Notes: generated by a model from the sequence alone, not told the origin. A stretch of DNA of 64,000 nucleotides from Cognataquiflexum aquatile (GCF_003316845.1 NZ_QMIK01000007.1:186001-250000), one strand, 5' to 3'. Shown: positions 10,019 to 19,411, counted from the stretch's first letter. Numbers and translations: made by a program.

Positions 10019-10231
10019 GAAAGTTAGAAGTGGGAAGTAGGAAGTTAGAAGTAAGAAGTGGGAAGTAATTTTGGTTTTTTGACCTTTCATCGAATGAAGA
10101 AAATAATTCTGACACTGAAAACTGATCTCTGCCAACTTACCACTTCTAACTGTAAAACTTACCACTGAATTCTGATCCCTGCCTACTGAATACTGTAAAC
10201 TGACCACTGAAAACTGCCCACTGAAACCTGC
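10019..10231. repeat. Degenerate short-word intergenic repeats
   Basis: The pgk upstream region has two repeat classes. Around 10019-10068 a GAAGTTAGAAGTGGGAAGTA-like unit is present roughly twice. Around 10110-10230 words such as CCACTGAAAACTG and CCTACTGAATACTG recur at 12-20 base intervals. No gene is visible. Confidence 0.7.
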
Positions 10232-11194
10232 CTACTGAACAGCCGCTCTCCGCAGTCTGTCATTGATCGCCCTACCCAATCCTTCCTCAGGCAAAAGCTC
10301 TGATAAAATTACGGAAACATCCATGGTATCCAAAGCCCGCATGGCTGCAAATAGATTTTTTGCTGCCTCATTCAAATCCTTTGTTTGGCTCAATTGGATT
10401 TGTTTGGATTGATCTAGGGATGGAAATTTTTGATAGAAAGATAAAATCGCGAATGGAATTCCTTTTTTGGAATATTCCAAAACAAGATCTTCTAATTTAC
10501 CAAGAATAAATGGTTTTGTTGGGGAATAATGGCTCTTGAGCATACCCGGTGACTTTGGATTGGAGGTCGAATGCGTCATTACTTTCACTTCGCCAACCAC
10601 TTCACGGATGGCATTCAGGTCCAATCCTCCCAAACGGTAGACGGTCACTTCCCCTTCCTCCAATCCCACGATGGTACTTTCCAGTCCGACTTCACAGTCT
10701 CCTCCGTCAAGGATATAGGCTATTTTGTCTCCCAATTGGTCATTGACATGGCTTGCTTTGGTAGGACTGATGTAGCCAAAGGGATTGGCACTCGGCGCTG
10801 CCAAAGGAAAATCCAATTCTGACAATAGCTCGTTGGTCAGTGGATGACTCGGCACCCTTACTGCCACGGTATCCAACCCGCTTGTAACCAAGTCAGGTAC
10901 AATTTCCCTTTTTTTCAGAAGCAAAGTCAGTGGCCCCGGCCAAAATTTCGATGCCAACAGATCCAAAGGGAAAGGGATTTCTTTGACAAAATCATGGACC
11001 CGTTCCGTGGCGGAAGTATGCAAGATCAAAGGATCAAAATCCGGTCGGTTTTTGGTTGCAAAAATCATGGCCACAGCGTCAGGATTGAGGGCATTGCCGG
11101 CCAATCCATATACCGTTTCGGTTGGGATTCCGACCAAATGCCCTTGCTCGAGCAGGGTTTTTGCTTTTGATATGTCCTTACCGATTGTGGCCAT
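10232..11194 (-). CDS. sua5: L-threonylcarbamoyladenylate synthase (Sua5 type)
   Basis: The 320-residue enzyme makes L-threonylcarbamoyl-AMP from threonine, bicarbonate and ATP for tRNA t6A37 modification. The YrdC domain (about 1-205) shows PTETVYGLAGNA and the KNRPDFDPLILH signature. A linker with SPGMLKSHYSPTKP and a C-terminal Sua5 domain (about 225-320) mark it as the long Sua5/YwlC form and not the short TsaC. It starts 2 bases after the TPR lipoprotein gene and is probably translated from the same message. Confidence 0.95.
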   Translation of the reverse strand: MATIGKDISKAKTLLEQGHLVGIPTETVYGLAGNALNPDAVAMIFATKNRPDFDPLILHTSATERVHDFVKEIPFPLDLLASKFWPGPLTLLLKKREIVPDLVTSGLDTVAVRVPSHPLTNELLSELDFPLAAPSANPFGYISPTKASHVNDQLGDKIAYILDGGDCEVGLESTIVGLEEGEVTVYRLGGLDLNAIREVVGEVKVMTHSTSNPKSPGMLKSHYSPTKPFILGKLEDLVLEYSKKGIPFAILSFYQKFPSLDQSKQIQLSQTKDLNEAAKNLFAAMRALDTMDVSVILSELLPEEGLGRAINDRLRRAAVQ

Positions 11195-11196
11195 TA

Positions 11197-11904
11197 TTAC
11201 TTACAAAAATCGTCTATCCAGGTTTTTGCCTCCGCATATCCTAAACTCAAGGCAAGCTTGAGATTGGCGCAACCGTCTTCTTTCTGACCGAAAGCACTCA
11301 TCTGCGTCACACCCAAAAGGTAATAGGCCGCTCCGTTTTGCTTGTCAAGGTTGACGGTATTGATCAGTGAGTTGATGGCTGAGACAGGGTCATTGTTGCC
11401 CAATTGGGCTTTGGCTTTATTGAATTGTGCCAAGGCATTTTTCGGATCCGCCTGAAGCGCCACATCAAAATCGAAGATGGCATCTTCATATTGTTCCAAA
11501 GCCAATAAGGCAAGCCCTCTGTTGTAGTAAATGTCGTTTTGTTTTGGATCGAGTCCATTGGCAGTATTGTAATCCAACAGGGCTTCTTTGTAGGATTTTT
11601 TCTCCAAATAGGCATTGCCCCTGTTGAAGTACGGTTTGTAAGAAGTGGAATCCACATCAATTGAAGCAGAAAAAGAGGCTATGGCTTCATCAAATTTACT
11701 TTGTTGGAAAAGGGCAACACCTTTTGCATTCAGTGCGGTGGTATTTGTAGGATTTTTTTCGATGGTCCGGTCAAAGAACTCAATGGCTTTGTCATATTGC
11801 TCGGTTTCCATCATTTTGATTCCCTCATCAAAGAGCTCTTGCTCGGAAGGACTACAGGACCAAAACGAGATGATGGCCATCAGCCAAAGGAGATTTTTTT
11901 TCAC
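11197..11904 (-). CDS. TPR-repeat lipoprotein
   Basis: The 235-residue product has a lipoprotein signal (AIISFWSC) followed by five or so tetratricopeptide repeats between about residues 22 and 215, visible as recurring A-x-x-x-(FY)-(DN)-(RK)-A patterns. It is probably a periplasm-facing, membrane-anchored scaffold. The start codon at 11904 is GTG; the next in-frame ATG would remove the positively charged N-region of the signal. It precedes sua5 by 2 bases. Confidence 0.85.
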   Translation of the reverse strand: MKKNLLWLMAIISFWSCSPSEQELFDEGIKMMETEQYDKAIEFFDRTIEKNPTNTTALNAKGVALFQQSKFDEAIASFSASIDVDSTSYKPYFNRGNAYLEKKSYKEALLDYNTANGLDPKQNDIYYNRGLALLALEQYEDAIFDFDVALQADPKNALAQFNKAKAQLGNNDPVSAINSLINTVNLDKQNGAAYYLLGVTQMSAFGQKEDGCANLKLALSLGYAEAKTWIDDFCK

Positions 11905-11921
11905 GGTAGTTTAATTTTGGG

Positions 11922-11929
11922 CAAAGATA
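11922..11929 (-). promoter_or_regulatory. Candidate -7 promoter element for the TPR-sua5 pair
   Basis: On the minus strand this reads TATCTTTG, a match to TAnnTTTG, 17 bases before the GTG start. No good -33 element is seen at normal spacing. Confidence 0.35.
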
Positions 11930-11934
11930 AAGAA

Positions 11935-12408
11935 TTATGCCTCTTTGGAAGATTCTCCCAACAATTTTACAGCATAGTCTTTGGGTACCGGTACCGGCCG
12001 CATGGTCTCCATGTCCACAAACACCATGGTGGTGGAAGCTTGGGCAAAGATTTTATCCCCGCCGTCTTTTGATTTCCCCATCAATACCTGCTCCAGAACA
12101 AATGAAGTATTCCCGATTCCGGTACATTTTACATAGACCTCGGTCCTGTCTTCGGCATGGATGGGAGTCCGATAGTCAATATTAATATTGGCAACTACAG
12201 TACCTACTTTAAAAATATCCCATTCGCAGACCCTGAATAAAAATTCTGCCCGGGCATGCTCAAAATAATTGAAATAGATCCCGTTGTTGACGTGCATATA
12301 GCCATCGATATCCGAAAAACGGACCTGAATCGGGACTGAAAAAGAAAAAGAGGACAGTACATCCTCCGGTTTATATTTGTTCATGGCGTTGATTCTTTGA
12401 TGGTTCAC
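11935..12408 (-). CDS. Acyl-CoA thioesterase, hotdog fold
   Basis: The product of up to 157 residues is a single 4HBT hotdog domain. The motif SDIDGYMHVNNGIYFNYFEHAR near residues 32-53 contains the Asp, Asn and Glu typical of the YbgC/FadM-like thioesterase group, which hydrolyses acyl-CoA. A GTG start at 12408 overlaps the NUDIX stop codon (GTGA), suggesting translational coupling; an ATG at 12384 is a plausible alternative giving 149 residues. It belongs to the tight minus-strand cluster with RecQ and NUDIX. Confidence 0.88.
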   Translation of the reverse strand: MNHQRINAMNKYKPEDVLSSFSFSVPIQVRFSDIDGYMHVNNGIYFNYFEHARAEFLFRVCEWDIFKVGTVVANINIDYRTPIHAEDRTEVYVKCTGIGNTSFVLEQVLMGKSKDGGDKIFAQASTTMVFVDMETMRPVPVPKDYAVKLLGESSKEA

Positions 12409-12956
12409 ATCAAAATTTCTGATTTGGAGGTTTTTTCCAACATCCTCAAAATTGACGGATTGGGACCGACCATATCTTCGACTGCATCAAACTGTATCCA
12501 GGCAAGATCTTTACTTTCTTCCGAAATCTGCAAAGGCTCGTTCATTTCAGCCTCAAACAAAAACCGCACATCATAATGGAAATGCTCAGGAACATCGCCT
12601 CTCTGCGGAATCGTGTGCCTGTCGATGTCAAAAATCCTTGAATCCACAATCCTCAAAGAAGTCAACCCGCTTTCTTCCTGTGCTTCGGCCATGGCCACCT
12701 CGAGAAGGTTTTCATGCCCATCCGCATGGCCTCCGAGTTGGAGCCATTTGTTAAGTTTCCGGTGCAAAGTCAACAGCGTATGTGTCCTTCTCTTATTGAC
12801 AATCCAAGCTGATCCGGTAAAATGTCCCTCCAGTCTTTCCCTGACAAATGCATTGTCATCAAAAGTCAGTTCGATGAAATCACCCACAAAAGAGGATTCA
12901 TCTTCAAAGGGTGTTCTATAATTTTCAAGGTTTTCTCTAAGTGATTTTCGGTCCAT
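12405..12956 (-). CDS. NUDIX hydrolase
   Basis: The 183-residue protein carries a NUDIX box around residues 75-97 (GGHADGHENLLEVAM followed by AEAQEESGL). The Arg of the usual REUXEE core is replaced by Ala, while the metal-binding glutamates are kept. Members hydrolyse nucleoside diphosphates linked to another group; the substrate here is unknown. The ATG at 12956 lies 1 base after the previous gene's stop, and an upstream start at 12998 would overlap that gene by 41 bases. Confidence 0.88.
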   Translation of the reverse strand: MDRKSLRENLENYRTPFEDESSFVGDFIELTFDDNAFVRERLEGHFTGSAWIVNKRRTHTLLTLHRKLNKWLQLGGHADGHENLLEVAMAEAQEESGLTSLRIVDSRIFDIDRHTIPQRGDVPEHFHYDVRFLFEAEMNEPLQISEESKDLAWIQFDAVEDMVGPNPSILRMLEKTSKSEILM

Positions 12957-12957
12957 A

Positions 12958-13551
12958 CTAAGGGTAGGTTTGAAATAAATCGTCGATAAACTGGTCAAAG
13001 GGCTTAGCGTTTTGATACAAGTGGTCTGAATAGACCGTGACCAAAACTTTGAGGAAGCTGGGTTTATCGTTGATATTGACCTTTTCGATGCTCACATTGC
13101 CAAACATCTGGTCAATCTTTTGGGAAAAATCAGTGCTACTCAGGGGTGGCTTGAAATACTGTTTTTCAGTAGTCCTGACATTTTCCTGAATTTCCTCCAT
13201 TTTTCTGTCCAGACTTACACGATGATATCCCAAATCTAACATTCGTCTGCCAAAAGCAAAGAAAAGATGGGAAAAAGTTTTTTCGTCCAACGGGGTTTCA
13301 AAAGAAACTGCAAATCCATTGGCATATGGAGAATTGAGGATATGCACCTCAGGGGAACCCGTGATTCCTGACTTTTTGAAATGGTAATTTTTATTGATGA
13401 TCTTCAGCGTCGCCATCCCCTCCTCTGATTCCATCCAATGTGCAACCATGTCCTTTTCCCCTTCGGATTGGGAAAAATTCTCTTTCACGTTCATGGGAGC
13501 TGATTTTTTAGGAAATAATTTTCCCAAAATATCATCAATAAATGAGGCCAT
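12958..13551 (-). CDS. Conserved-looking protein of unknown function
   Basis: The 197-residue product has no signal peptide or membrane segment and is charged and probably cytosolic. The N-terminus MASFIDDILGKLFPKK looks amphipathic. I do not recognise the fold. Its start codon shares one base with the recQ stop (TGATG arrangement), and it is followed by the NUDIX gene after 1 base, so all three should be translated from one message. That linkage hints at, but does not prove, a role near nucleic-acid metabolism. Confidence 0.75.
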   Translation of the reverse strand: MASFIDDILGKLFPKKSAPMNVKENFSQSEGEKDMVAHWMESEEGMATLKIINKNYHFKKSGITGSPEVHILNSPYANGFAVSFETPLDEKTFSHLFFAFGRRMLDLGYHRVSLDRKMEEIQENVRTTEKQYFKPPLSSTDFSQKIDQMFGNVSIEKVNINDKPSFLKVLVTVYSDHLYQNAKPFDQFIDDLFQTYP

Positions 13552-15461
13552 CAGTGTTTGATTTTATAGGTGCCGTTTGGTTCTGTCATGATCAATCCTT
13601 CCTCCTCGAGTTCTCTCAAAATCCTGACTGTAAAAGGATCGTTTTTCAGGCCGGGGATTTCATGGATTTGATGAAGAGAAAACAAGGTTCCTCCACTTAA
13701 AGTTTGAATAATCTTTTTCCTGACTCTTTCCGCATCGGTGTCATGGTGCTTCCGGTTTTCCAGACAGACATCGCAAATTCCGCAAAAGTCATCTCCCTCT
13801 TCCCCAAAATAAGAGGATATCTGATTTGCCCGGCAGAGGAAAACGTTCTTGATATAGCCTACCATCGATTTAGCTTTGGAAATGGCGTTTTGCCTCCTTT
13901 CTTCAATTCTTTTGGCATTCAAGGGAAGTTTTCCGGCATCAAACCTCGCTGTCAGAAAAGTGATTTGGGGTTTGTCTTTTCTGGGATGGTAAGCCAAAAT
14001 CCCCACCTGATCCAGGTATTCGAGTTGTTTGATCAGGTCGGACTCTTCCATCTTGGCGTTTTTTGCCACTTTGGATTCTTGGATTTTGAGGTATTCGACA
14101 AAAAGTTCCCCGCCATAGGTCCGCATCAAGACTTTGATCAACGGGTCCAATTTGGCATTGGCGATCTGAAATTCGTATAGTTTGCTTTGGTCAACCAAAA
14201 AATGAATAGTCGAAGGTGAATAAAATCCTTCATTCAGCTCCAAAAATCCTTCCTCCTGCAGTACTTTGAGGGCATTGTATGTTGTCAGCAAATCAAGCCC
14301 ATATGTCGACGTAAAGGAAGACATGTCAAAATCATAACTGACCATAAACCCGCTTCCCACCGCAATCCGGTATTGATTTGCCAGACTTTGGTATACTTTC
14401 TTCAAGAAATCAATCGGAGGATATGCCATTGCGGCACGCTCTTCCAAGACCATCATGTCCTGCTCATTGGTGAGCAAAACCCCATAAGCTTTGTGTTCGT
14501 CCCGCCCTGCACGGCCAGCTTCCTGATAGTAGTTTTCCAGGTTTTCGGGCAGGTCCATATGGATGACTGACCTGACATCCGGCTTGTCGATACCCATCCC
14601 AAAAGCATTGGTGGCGACAATGACCCGGATTTGGTTTTTCTTCCATTCATTTTGCCGCTTGTCTCTCGTCTCATTGTCTAGGCCGGCATGGTAAAAACTT
14701 GCCGAAATCCCCATCTGATTGAGCACATTGGCGATATCCTTGGTGCCTTTCCGGTTTCTGACATAGATAATGGCCGAGCCGGGGATTTTATTCAGAATCT
14801 CAATGGCTTTTTCCAGTTTGTTTTCTACTAATCTGACCGAATAGCTGAGGTTTTTGCGGGAAAAAGAACGGACAAAGACCGATGGTTTTTTGAGCTCCAA
14901 CTTCTCGATGATGTCTGCCTTTACTTTCAAAGTAGCGGAAGCAGTCAGGGCAAGACATGGAACATTCGGGTGAAATTCCCGGATCAGCGCAATCTCCAAA
15001 TAAGGCGGTCTGAAATCATATCCCCATTGTGAGATGCAATGCGCTTCATCAACAGCGATCAGATTGACTTTCATTTTTTTGAAGCGCTCAATAAAAATCT
15101 CGGTTTTGAGCCGCTCCGGGGAAACGTAAAGGAACTTGTAATTGCCGTAAATGCAGTTGTCCAATACGGTATCGATCTCTCTTTTTCCCATCCCTGAATA
15201 AATCGCTGCAGCCAAAACCCCCTTTTTCCGAAGGTTGTCCACCTGATCTTTCATCAATGCAATCAGCGGGCTCACCACCACGCAGATTCCGTCCATCGTC
15301 AGGGCCGGAACCTGGAAACAAATGGATTTTCCCCCACCGGTGGGCAAAAGTGCAAGTGTATCCTTTCCTTCCAAAACAGAAAGCACGATCTCCAACTGAA
15401 CAGGACGGAAGTCACTGTATCCAAAAACCGTACTGAGAATATGGAAAGCCTTTTCTCTCAA
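13551..15461 (-). CDS. recQ: ATP-dependent DNA helicase RecQ
   Basis: This 636-residue superfamily 2 helicase unwinds DNA 3' to 5' in recombination and repair. Walker A TGGGKS, the DEAH box VDEAHC and motif VI QEAGRAGRD are present. A zinc-binding module near residues 535-560 (CRAN, then CGICDVC) follows, and a short winged-helix-like tail closes the protein. No HRDC domain is visible. The start is TTG at 15461: the first in-frame ATG lies beyond Walker A, so the rare start is needed. It begins 1 base after the enoyl-CoA hydratase stop. Confidence 0.95.
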   Translation of the reverse strand: MREKAFHILSTVFGYSDFRPVQLEIVLSVLEGKDTLALLPTGGGKSICFQVPALTMDGICVVVSPLIALMKDQVDNLRKKGVLAAAIYSGMGKREIDTVLDNCIYGNYKFLYVSPERLKTEIFIERFKKMKVNLIAVDEAHCISQWGYDFRPPYLEIALIREFHPNVPCLALTASATLKVKADIIEKLELKKPSVFVRSFSRKNLSYSVRLVENKLEKAIEILNKIPGSAIIYVRNRKGTKDIANVLNQMGISASFYHAGLDNETRDKRQNEWKKNQIRVIVATNAFGMGIDKPDVRSVIHMDLPENLENYYQEAGRAGRDEHKAYGVLLTNEQDMMVLEERAAMAYPPIDFLKKVYQSLANQYRIAVGSGFMVSYDFDMSSFTSTYGLDLLTTYNALKVLQEEGFLELNEGFYSPSTIHFLVDQSKLYEFQIANAKLDPLIKVLMRTYGGELFVEYLKIQESKVAKNAKMEESDLIKQLEYLDQVGILAYHPRKDKPQITFLTARFDAGKLPLNAKRIEERRQNAISKAKSMVGYIKNVFLCRANQISSYFGEEGDDFCGICDVCLENRKHHDTDAERVRKKIIQTLSGGTLFSLHQIHEIPGLKNDPFTVRILRELEEEGLIMTEPNGTYKIKH

Positions 15462-15462
15462 T

Positions 15463-16239
15463 TTACCATTTGATTTGCTCTTTGTTCAAAAATGCGGTGA
15501 CGCCTTTTTTGCAATCATCTGTTCCTCTAGCCTTGGCATTCATAGAAGCTGCATATTCCAAAGCCTCTTCCAAAGTCCTTTCCTGCACCCTTCCAATCAT
15601 TTCTTTGGTAAGCGACATGGCTTCACCCGAGTTTTGTTCAATCAGTTTTTGTGCAAAACCATAGACCTTTTCTTCCAATTCAGCGGCTTCGACCACCCTG
15701 TTGATCAGTCCCATGGATTGGGCATAGGTAGCAGAAATCAAGTCTCCTTCCAGCAGCAGCTGCTTGGCTTTGCCTTCACCGAGTTTCCGAAGGAGAAAAA
15801 CCATGACAATAGCGGGAATAAATCCGATTTTGACTTCTGTATAACCAAATTTTGCTTCGGAAACAGCAAATGAAAAATCACAGATACTTGCCAAGCCACA
15901 TCCTCCAGCCAAGGCATGTCCCTGAATCTGCGCAATGATGACCTTGGGAAAAGTATAAATTTTGTGAAAAAGGTCTTTAAGGCCACGGCTGTCAATCAGG
16001 TTTTCTTCGAAAGAATTAAACTGAAGAGCATGTAGTGCCGCAAGGTCTGCACCTGAACAAAAGACTTTTCCTTCGGCTTTGATAACAATTACCTTGACAG
16101 CATCATCCCTTTCAAAATCCGTCAGTGCAGCATCAAGATAAGAAATCATTTCGCCGTTTAAAGCATTTCTTTTCTCGGGTCTGTTGAGGATAATGTAACC
16201 TATCCTGTCTTTGATAAGGGAAATTATAGGCTTGTCCAT
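15463..16239 (-). CDS. Enoyl-CoA hydratase/isomerase family protein
   Basis: The 258-residue crotonase-fold protein shows the two oxyanion-hole segments GKVFCSGADLAAL (about 58-70) and HALAGGCGLASICDF (about 107-121). The FGYTEVKIGFIPAI segment that follows is shared with methylglutaconyl-CoA hydratase-like members. It probably acts on an acyl-CoA in fatty-acid or branched-chain amino-acid breakdown; the exact substrate is open. The close spacing to recQ suggests co-transcription without obvious functional logic. Confidence 0.9.
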   Translation of the reverse strand: MDKPIISLIKDRIGYIILNRPEKRNALNGEMISYLDAALTDFERDDAVKVIVIKAEGKVFCSGADLAALHALQFNSFEENLIDSRGLKDLFHKIYTFPKVIIAQIQGHALAGGCGLASICDFSFAVSEAKFGYTEVKIGFIPAIVMVFLLRKLGEGKAKQLLLEGDLISATYAQSMGLINRVVEAAELEEKVYGFAQKLIEQNSGEAMSLTKEMIGRVQERTLEEALEYAASMNAKARGTDDCKKGVTAFLNKEQIKW

Positions 16240-16318
16240 AGAGGTTGGAAATTGGTAAATAGAAATAAAATCGAGTATTGAAAGATAGCCGACTCCCTTT
16301 GCTCTTCCAAGATTACGC

Positions 16319-18277
16319 TTAGTTTATTATAATTTTATATGAATGACCGCCTATTGGTATAGAATCTGTTTTGGGCAATGTTTCCCATTTTATTTCATTC
16401 CACCTATAAACTGTAAAATCATTGATGTCATCGGGCAAGCGAATAGAATTCTTTTGAAAAATTAGATTTTGATTTAGCCCGGCAAGGGGGATTTCTAGTC
16501 CATTTTGGGTTTCAAAGGCAACCATTGGAAATCTGGATTTGGCGGAAGATGCAATTCTATTTGGGTTAACTTTATAGCTTATGTCTTGCTCTAAAGCTTG
16601 GTCAAACCAAAAAAGGGATTCTTTAATTTGATAATCAATAGCAAATCCCTTTCCGGCAGCATAAATGATGATTTCTTTTTTCTCCATTGGAAAAAAATTA
16701 ATAACAGCCCGGAAAATCCCAATTATGCCTAAAAGAACCATTAAGGAATAGACTAATATTCTTCCAGGATATAGCCAAAGCAAAATGAACATTGCCAAAA
16801 TCAACCAATAAACCCAAATGAAAACTTCTGAAAAAAAAATATCTGAAATCCTCGATCCGGGCAGTTCCTGAAACCAAAAAATCAGCGAATTGACCAAAAC
16901 AATTAATTTTTCGGTAATCCAGCCCAACGCCAAAGAGACATAGGGAACTTTGACCAAAACCATAAAAGGAACCCCAAAAGCCATCATCAAAAAAGCGCCC
17001 GGAATAGCTACGACATTGGCAATCGCGAAGTATGTCGGAAAGACATGAAAGTAGTAAGCCGATATCGGAAAAGTGGCTAATTGGGCTGCAAAACTCACCG
17101 CCGTAATCTGCCATATATAATCCGCTATACGGTTTTTCGGACTCCAAAGGGGGACGATCAATGGTTGGATCACCAAAATCCCTATAAGTGCCAAGTATGA
17201 CAACTGAAAACCCGCAGCATAGATTAAGAAGGGGTCATACACCAACAAAATCACTGCAGACAAGGCAATGGCATTGAAAATAGAAGGGTTGCGGGATTTC
17301 ATCTGTGCCAGAGCCATCAATGAAAACATCGTCGCAGCCCGCATGACTGAAGGCGACATTCCCGTCAAAAGCGCATATCCCCAAATCAATAAAATAATTA
17401 TGCTGAGATAAATGATCCTTTTTTTGACTTTGAGCCGATAGGGTTTTATAAACAAAAAGAAAAATCCATACACAATCCCGACATGCAATCCAGAAACAGC
17501 CAAAATATGCATGGCCCCCGTGGTGACGTAGGCATCAGAAATCGAAGTGTCCATATCTTTCTTTTGTCCCAACAAAATCGCTTTTGCAACCTGATTCGCT
17601 TCCCTATCATGGATCAGACTGTCCATGCCATCAAGTATCACTGATCTGATACCGATAAAGAAAGTCTCAACCGGATTTTCGTTTAGTTCACCCAATTTCT
17701 CAAACTTATCTCCTATAAAATGCTGGTGGGAAATCTGTTGGTTTTGCATGAATTTCTGGTAATCAAATTCAAATGGATTGGTTGGTCCCTGGATTTTTTG
17801 GGGACTGCCCGAAATCAGTAACAAATCTCCGGAAGAAAGTCCCTGAGCTGAGCGGTGGTAAATCAAAACTTCTCCCTGTTTTTCTTCCCAAACTTTCCCG
17901 TCAAATACCTTTTTGACATTGATCCTGTTTGCTTTCGAATTAGGCTTTGGTTCGTCATTGCTGATTACTGTTCCGAGATATGCCTTGATATCTTTGTTGG
18001 AATTCAAAAGGTGATTTGGGTCATTTAGGATGTCTCTGTGGTATGTGAAAAAATACCCCGCCACGAATAATTGGGCATAAGCCAAAAACGGAAGGATGAT
18101 TATGAATTTATACCTTCCATGATGGTCATTGACAAAAACTATAAAAAGGTAAATCAAACCGCAAGCCCCACCAATCCCAATTAAAGCCCAAATCCCTATT
18201 TGGTTTACAGGATAAAAAACTATCCCGAGGATAAAGAAAAGAGCATATCGCAAAAATGGAAACTCCGAAAAATGCAT
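16319..18277 (-). CDS. comEC: ComEC/Rec2-family DNA uptake channel protein
   Basis: The 652-residue membrane protein has an N-terminal membrane and soluble region of the DUF4131 type (about 1-200). A ComEC core with roughly eight membrane segments follows (about 225-500), with the conserved motif ILAVSGLHVGIVYG. The tail after residue 560 is short and lacks the metallo-beta-lactamase domain of the Bacillus-type protein, which is a common layout in Bacteroidota. Its likely role is transport of single-stranded DNA across the inner membrane in natural transformation. No other competence gene is nearby. Confidence 0.92.
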   Translation of the reverse strand: MHFSEFPFLRYALFFILGIVFYPVNQIGIWALIGIGGACGLIYLFIVFVNDHHGRYKFIIILPFLAYAQLFVAGYFFTYHRDILNDPNHLLNSNKDIKAYLGTVISNDEPKPNSKANRINVKKVFDGKVWEEKQGEVLIYHRSAQGLSSGDLLLISGSPQKIQGPTNPFEFDYQKFMQNQQISHQHFIGDKFEKLGELNENPVETFFIGIRSVILDGMDSLIHDREANQVAKAILLGQKKDMDTSISDAYVTTGAMHILAVSGLHVGIVYGFFFLFIKPYRLKVKKRIIYLSIIILLIWGYALLTGMSPSVMRAATMFSLMALAQMKSRNPSIFNAIALSAVILLVYDPFLIYAAGFQLSYLALIGILVIQPLIVPLWSPKNRIADYIWQITAVSFAAQLATFPISAYYFHVFPTYFAIANVVAIPGAFLMMAFGVPFMVLVKVPYVSLALGWITEKLIVLVNSLIFWFQELPGSRISDIFFSEVFIWVYWLILAMFILLWLYPGRILVYSLMVLLGIIGIFRAVINFFPMEKKEIIIYAAGKGFAIDYQIKESLFWFDQALEQDISYKVNPNRIASSAKSRFPMVAFETQNGLEIPLAGLNQNLIFQKNSIRLPDDINDFTVYRWNEIKWETLPKTDSIPIGGHSYKIIIN

Positions 18278-18309
18278 GGGAAAATTGTTTCTCGGAATTT
18301 AAAAACAAA

Positions 18310-18340
18310 AAAAGAAAAAGGAGTCATTTCTGACTCCTTT
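18310..18340 (-). terminator. Intrinsic terminator downstream of the beta-barrel gene
   Basis: A perfect 10-bp stem (AAAGGAGTCA with its complement) and a 4-base loop are followed, on the minus strand, by a T-rich run. It separates the gene at 18368 from comEC. Confidence 0.8.
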
Positions 18341-18367
18341 GCCCCTAATTTAAACGTTTAATATTTT

Positions 18368-18904
18368 TTAGAAACGGTAACCGACGTTAAAACCGGCATT
18401 TACTTCTACTGCAGAAAAACGGTTTTGCACTTCTTGTGAAAACTGTCTGTTCAAAGAACCGAAGGGACCAAAAGCAAAATTGTTGAAATTCCACCTGTAA
18501 CCCGCAATTAAGCCGATTGCGCCACTGTTCATATTGGTCACTGCCGTTGCATTATCGATGATTTCTTTAAAATCTCCAAAACGATATTTCAAAAAAGGTG
18601 AAATGTACATTTTCCCATTATCATCCCCTGCAAAATAGAAGTTATAAGAAACCAAAACCGAAGTTGTTTCAAAATCTCTTCCATCTTTTTGCCCACTGTA
18701 CCCGAACCTGTCATTCAAATGCAATTCAATTCCAAGGGATTGGTCATGTTTCAAAAAGGCCTCATAACCGATTTCAACTGTGCCCATCAAAATGGTGTTT
18801 AGAAAATTGAGTCTGATTTCTCCTTTTGGATCTTCCAAAGATTGGGCAAAAGAATTGGCCTGAAAAAAGGCAAAACAAATAATAACAAACATTAATTTTT
18901 TCAT
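18368..18904 (-). CDS. Predicted outer-membrane beta-barrel protein
   Basis: The 178-residue product has a signal peptide (cleavage near residue 20, ANSFAQS). The rest alternates amphipathic strands rich in Tyr, Phe and Gly and ends in an aromatic residue (VGYRF), as outer-membrane barrels do. The length suits an eight-stranded barrel. I cannot name a specific family; it resembles DUF3575-type small barrels. Confidence 0.75.
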   Translation of the reverse strand: MKKLMFVIICFAFFQANSFAQSLEDPKGEIRLNFLNTILMGTVEIGYEAFLKHDQSLGIELHLNDRFGYSGQKDGRDFETTSVLVSYNFYFAGDDNGKMYISPFLKYRFGDFKEIIDNATAVTNMNSGAIGLIAGYRWNFNNFAFGPFGSLNRQFSQEVQNRFSAVEVNAGFNVGYRF

Positions 18905-18946
18905 ATCAATAGCGTCGGTTTATGGTACAATTTATTCTTTCAAATA

Positions 18947-19411
18947 TCAAAGGTATAATTCCATTTTAAAATGTTTGATATTACACTCCTCAAACATGTC
19001 GCCAACTTTCTGAAATCCAAATTTCGCATATAGCGGCATGGCGTCCAATTGGGCATGTAAGTATAGTTTTTTGCCTTTTGAATCCGGGTGAAGTTTGATA
19101 TCCTGTACCACTGCATCGACCAGAGCAAAGCCCACTCCTTTTCCGCGCATAGGTTTCAATACTGCAAAGCGCTCAAGTTTCACGCCTTTGTCAGTGAATC
19201 TCCATCTTGCAGTTCCGGCAGGTTCTCCTTTTGATTTTGCCAAAAAATGAATGGAAGTATCCTCAAACTCGTCATATTCCTCAGCAGGATCCACTTCCTG
19301 CTCGATGACAAAAACTTCTTCTCGGATGCCAAAAACTGTTTTAAGCTGCTCCTTCGTCACTACTTTTTCTACGGAGATTTGCTTCTCTTCTTTCGTCTCT
19401 TTGGGATTCAT
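18947..19411 (-). CDS. GNAT-family N-acetyltransferase
   Basis: The 154-residue protein is a single GNAT domain. The FGIREEVFVIEQEVDP segment (about 23-38), strand RFAVLKPMRGKGVGFALVD with the acetyl-CoA loop R-G-K-G-V-G, and a C-terminal YAKFGFQKVG segment match the ElaA/YjcF-like group. The substrate is unknown. The start region overlaps the 3' end of phoH by 71 bases in another frame. Since the family-specific N-terminal strand lies inside this overlap, it is genuine and not a mis-called start. Confidence 0.88.
   Translation of the reverse strand: MNPKETKEEKQISVEKVVTKEQLKTVFGIREEVFVIEQEVDPAEEYDEFEDTSIHFLAKSKGEPAGTARWRFTDKGVKLERFAVLKPMRGKGVGFALVDAVVQDIKLHPDSKGKKLYLHAQLDAMPLYAKFGFQKVGDMFEECNIKHFKMELYL

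Noticed and set aside
16698-17147. 149-residue frame inside comEC on the same strand
   Set aside because: It is an alternative-frame reading of comEC; its hydrophobic look comes from the underlying membrane segments.
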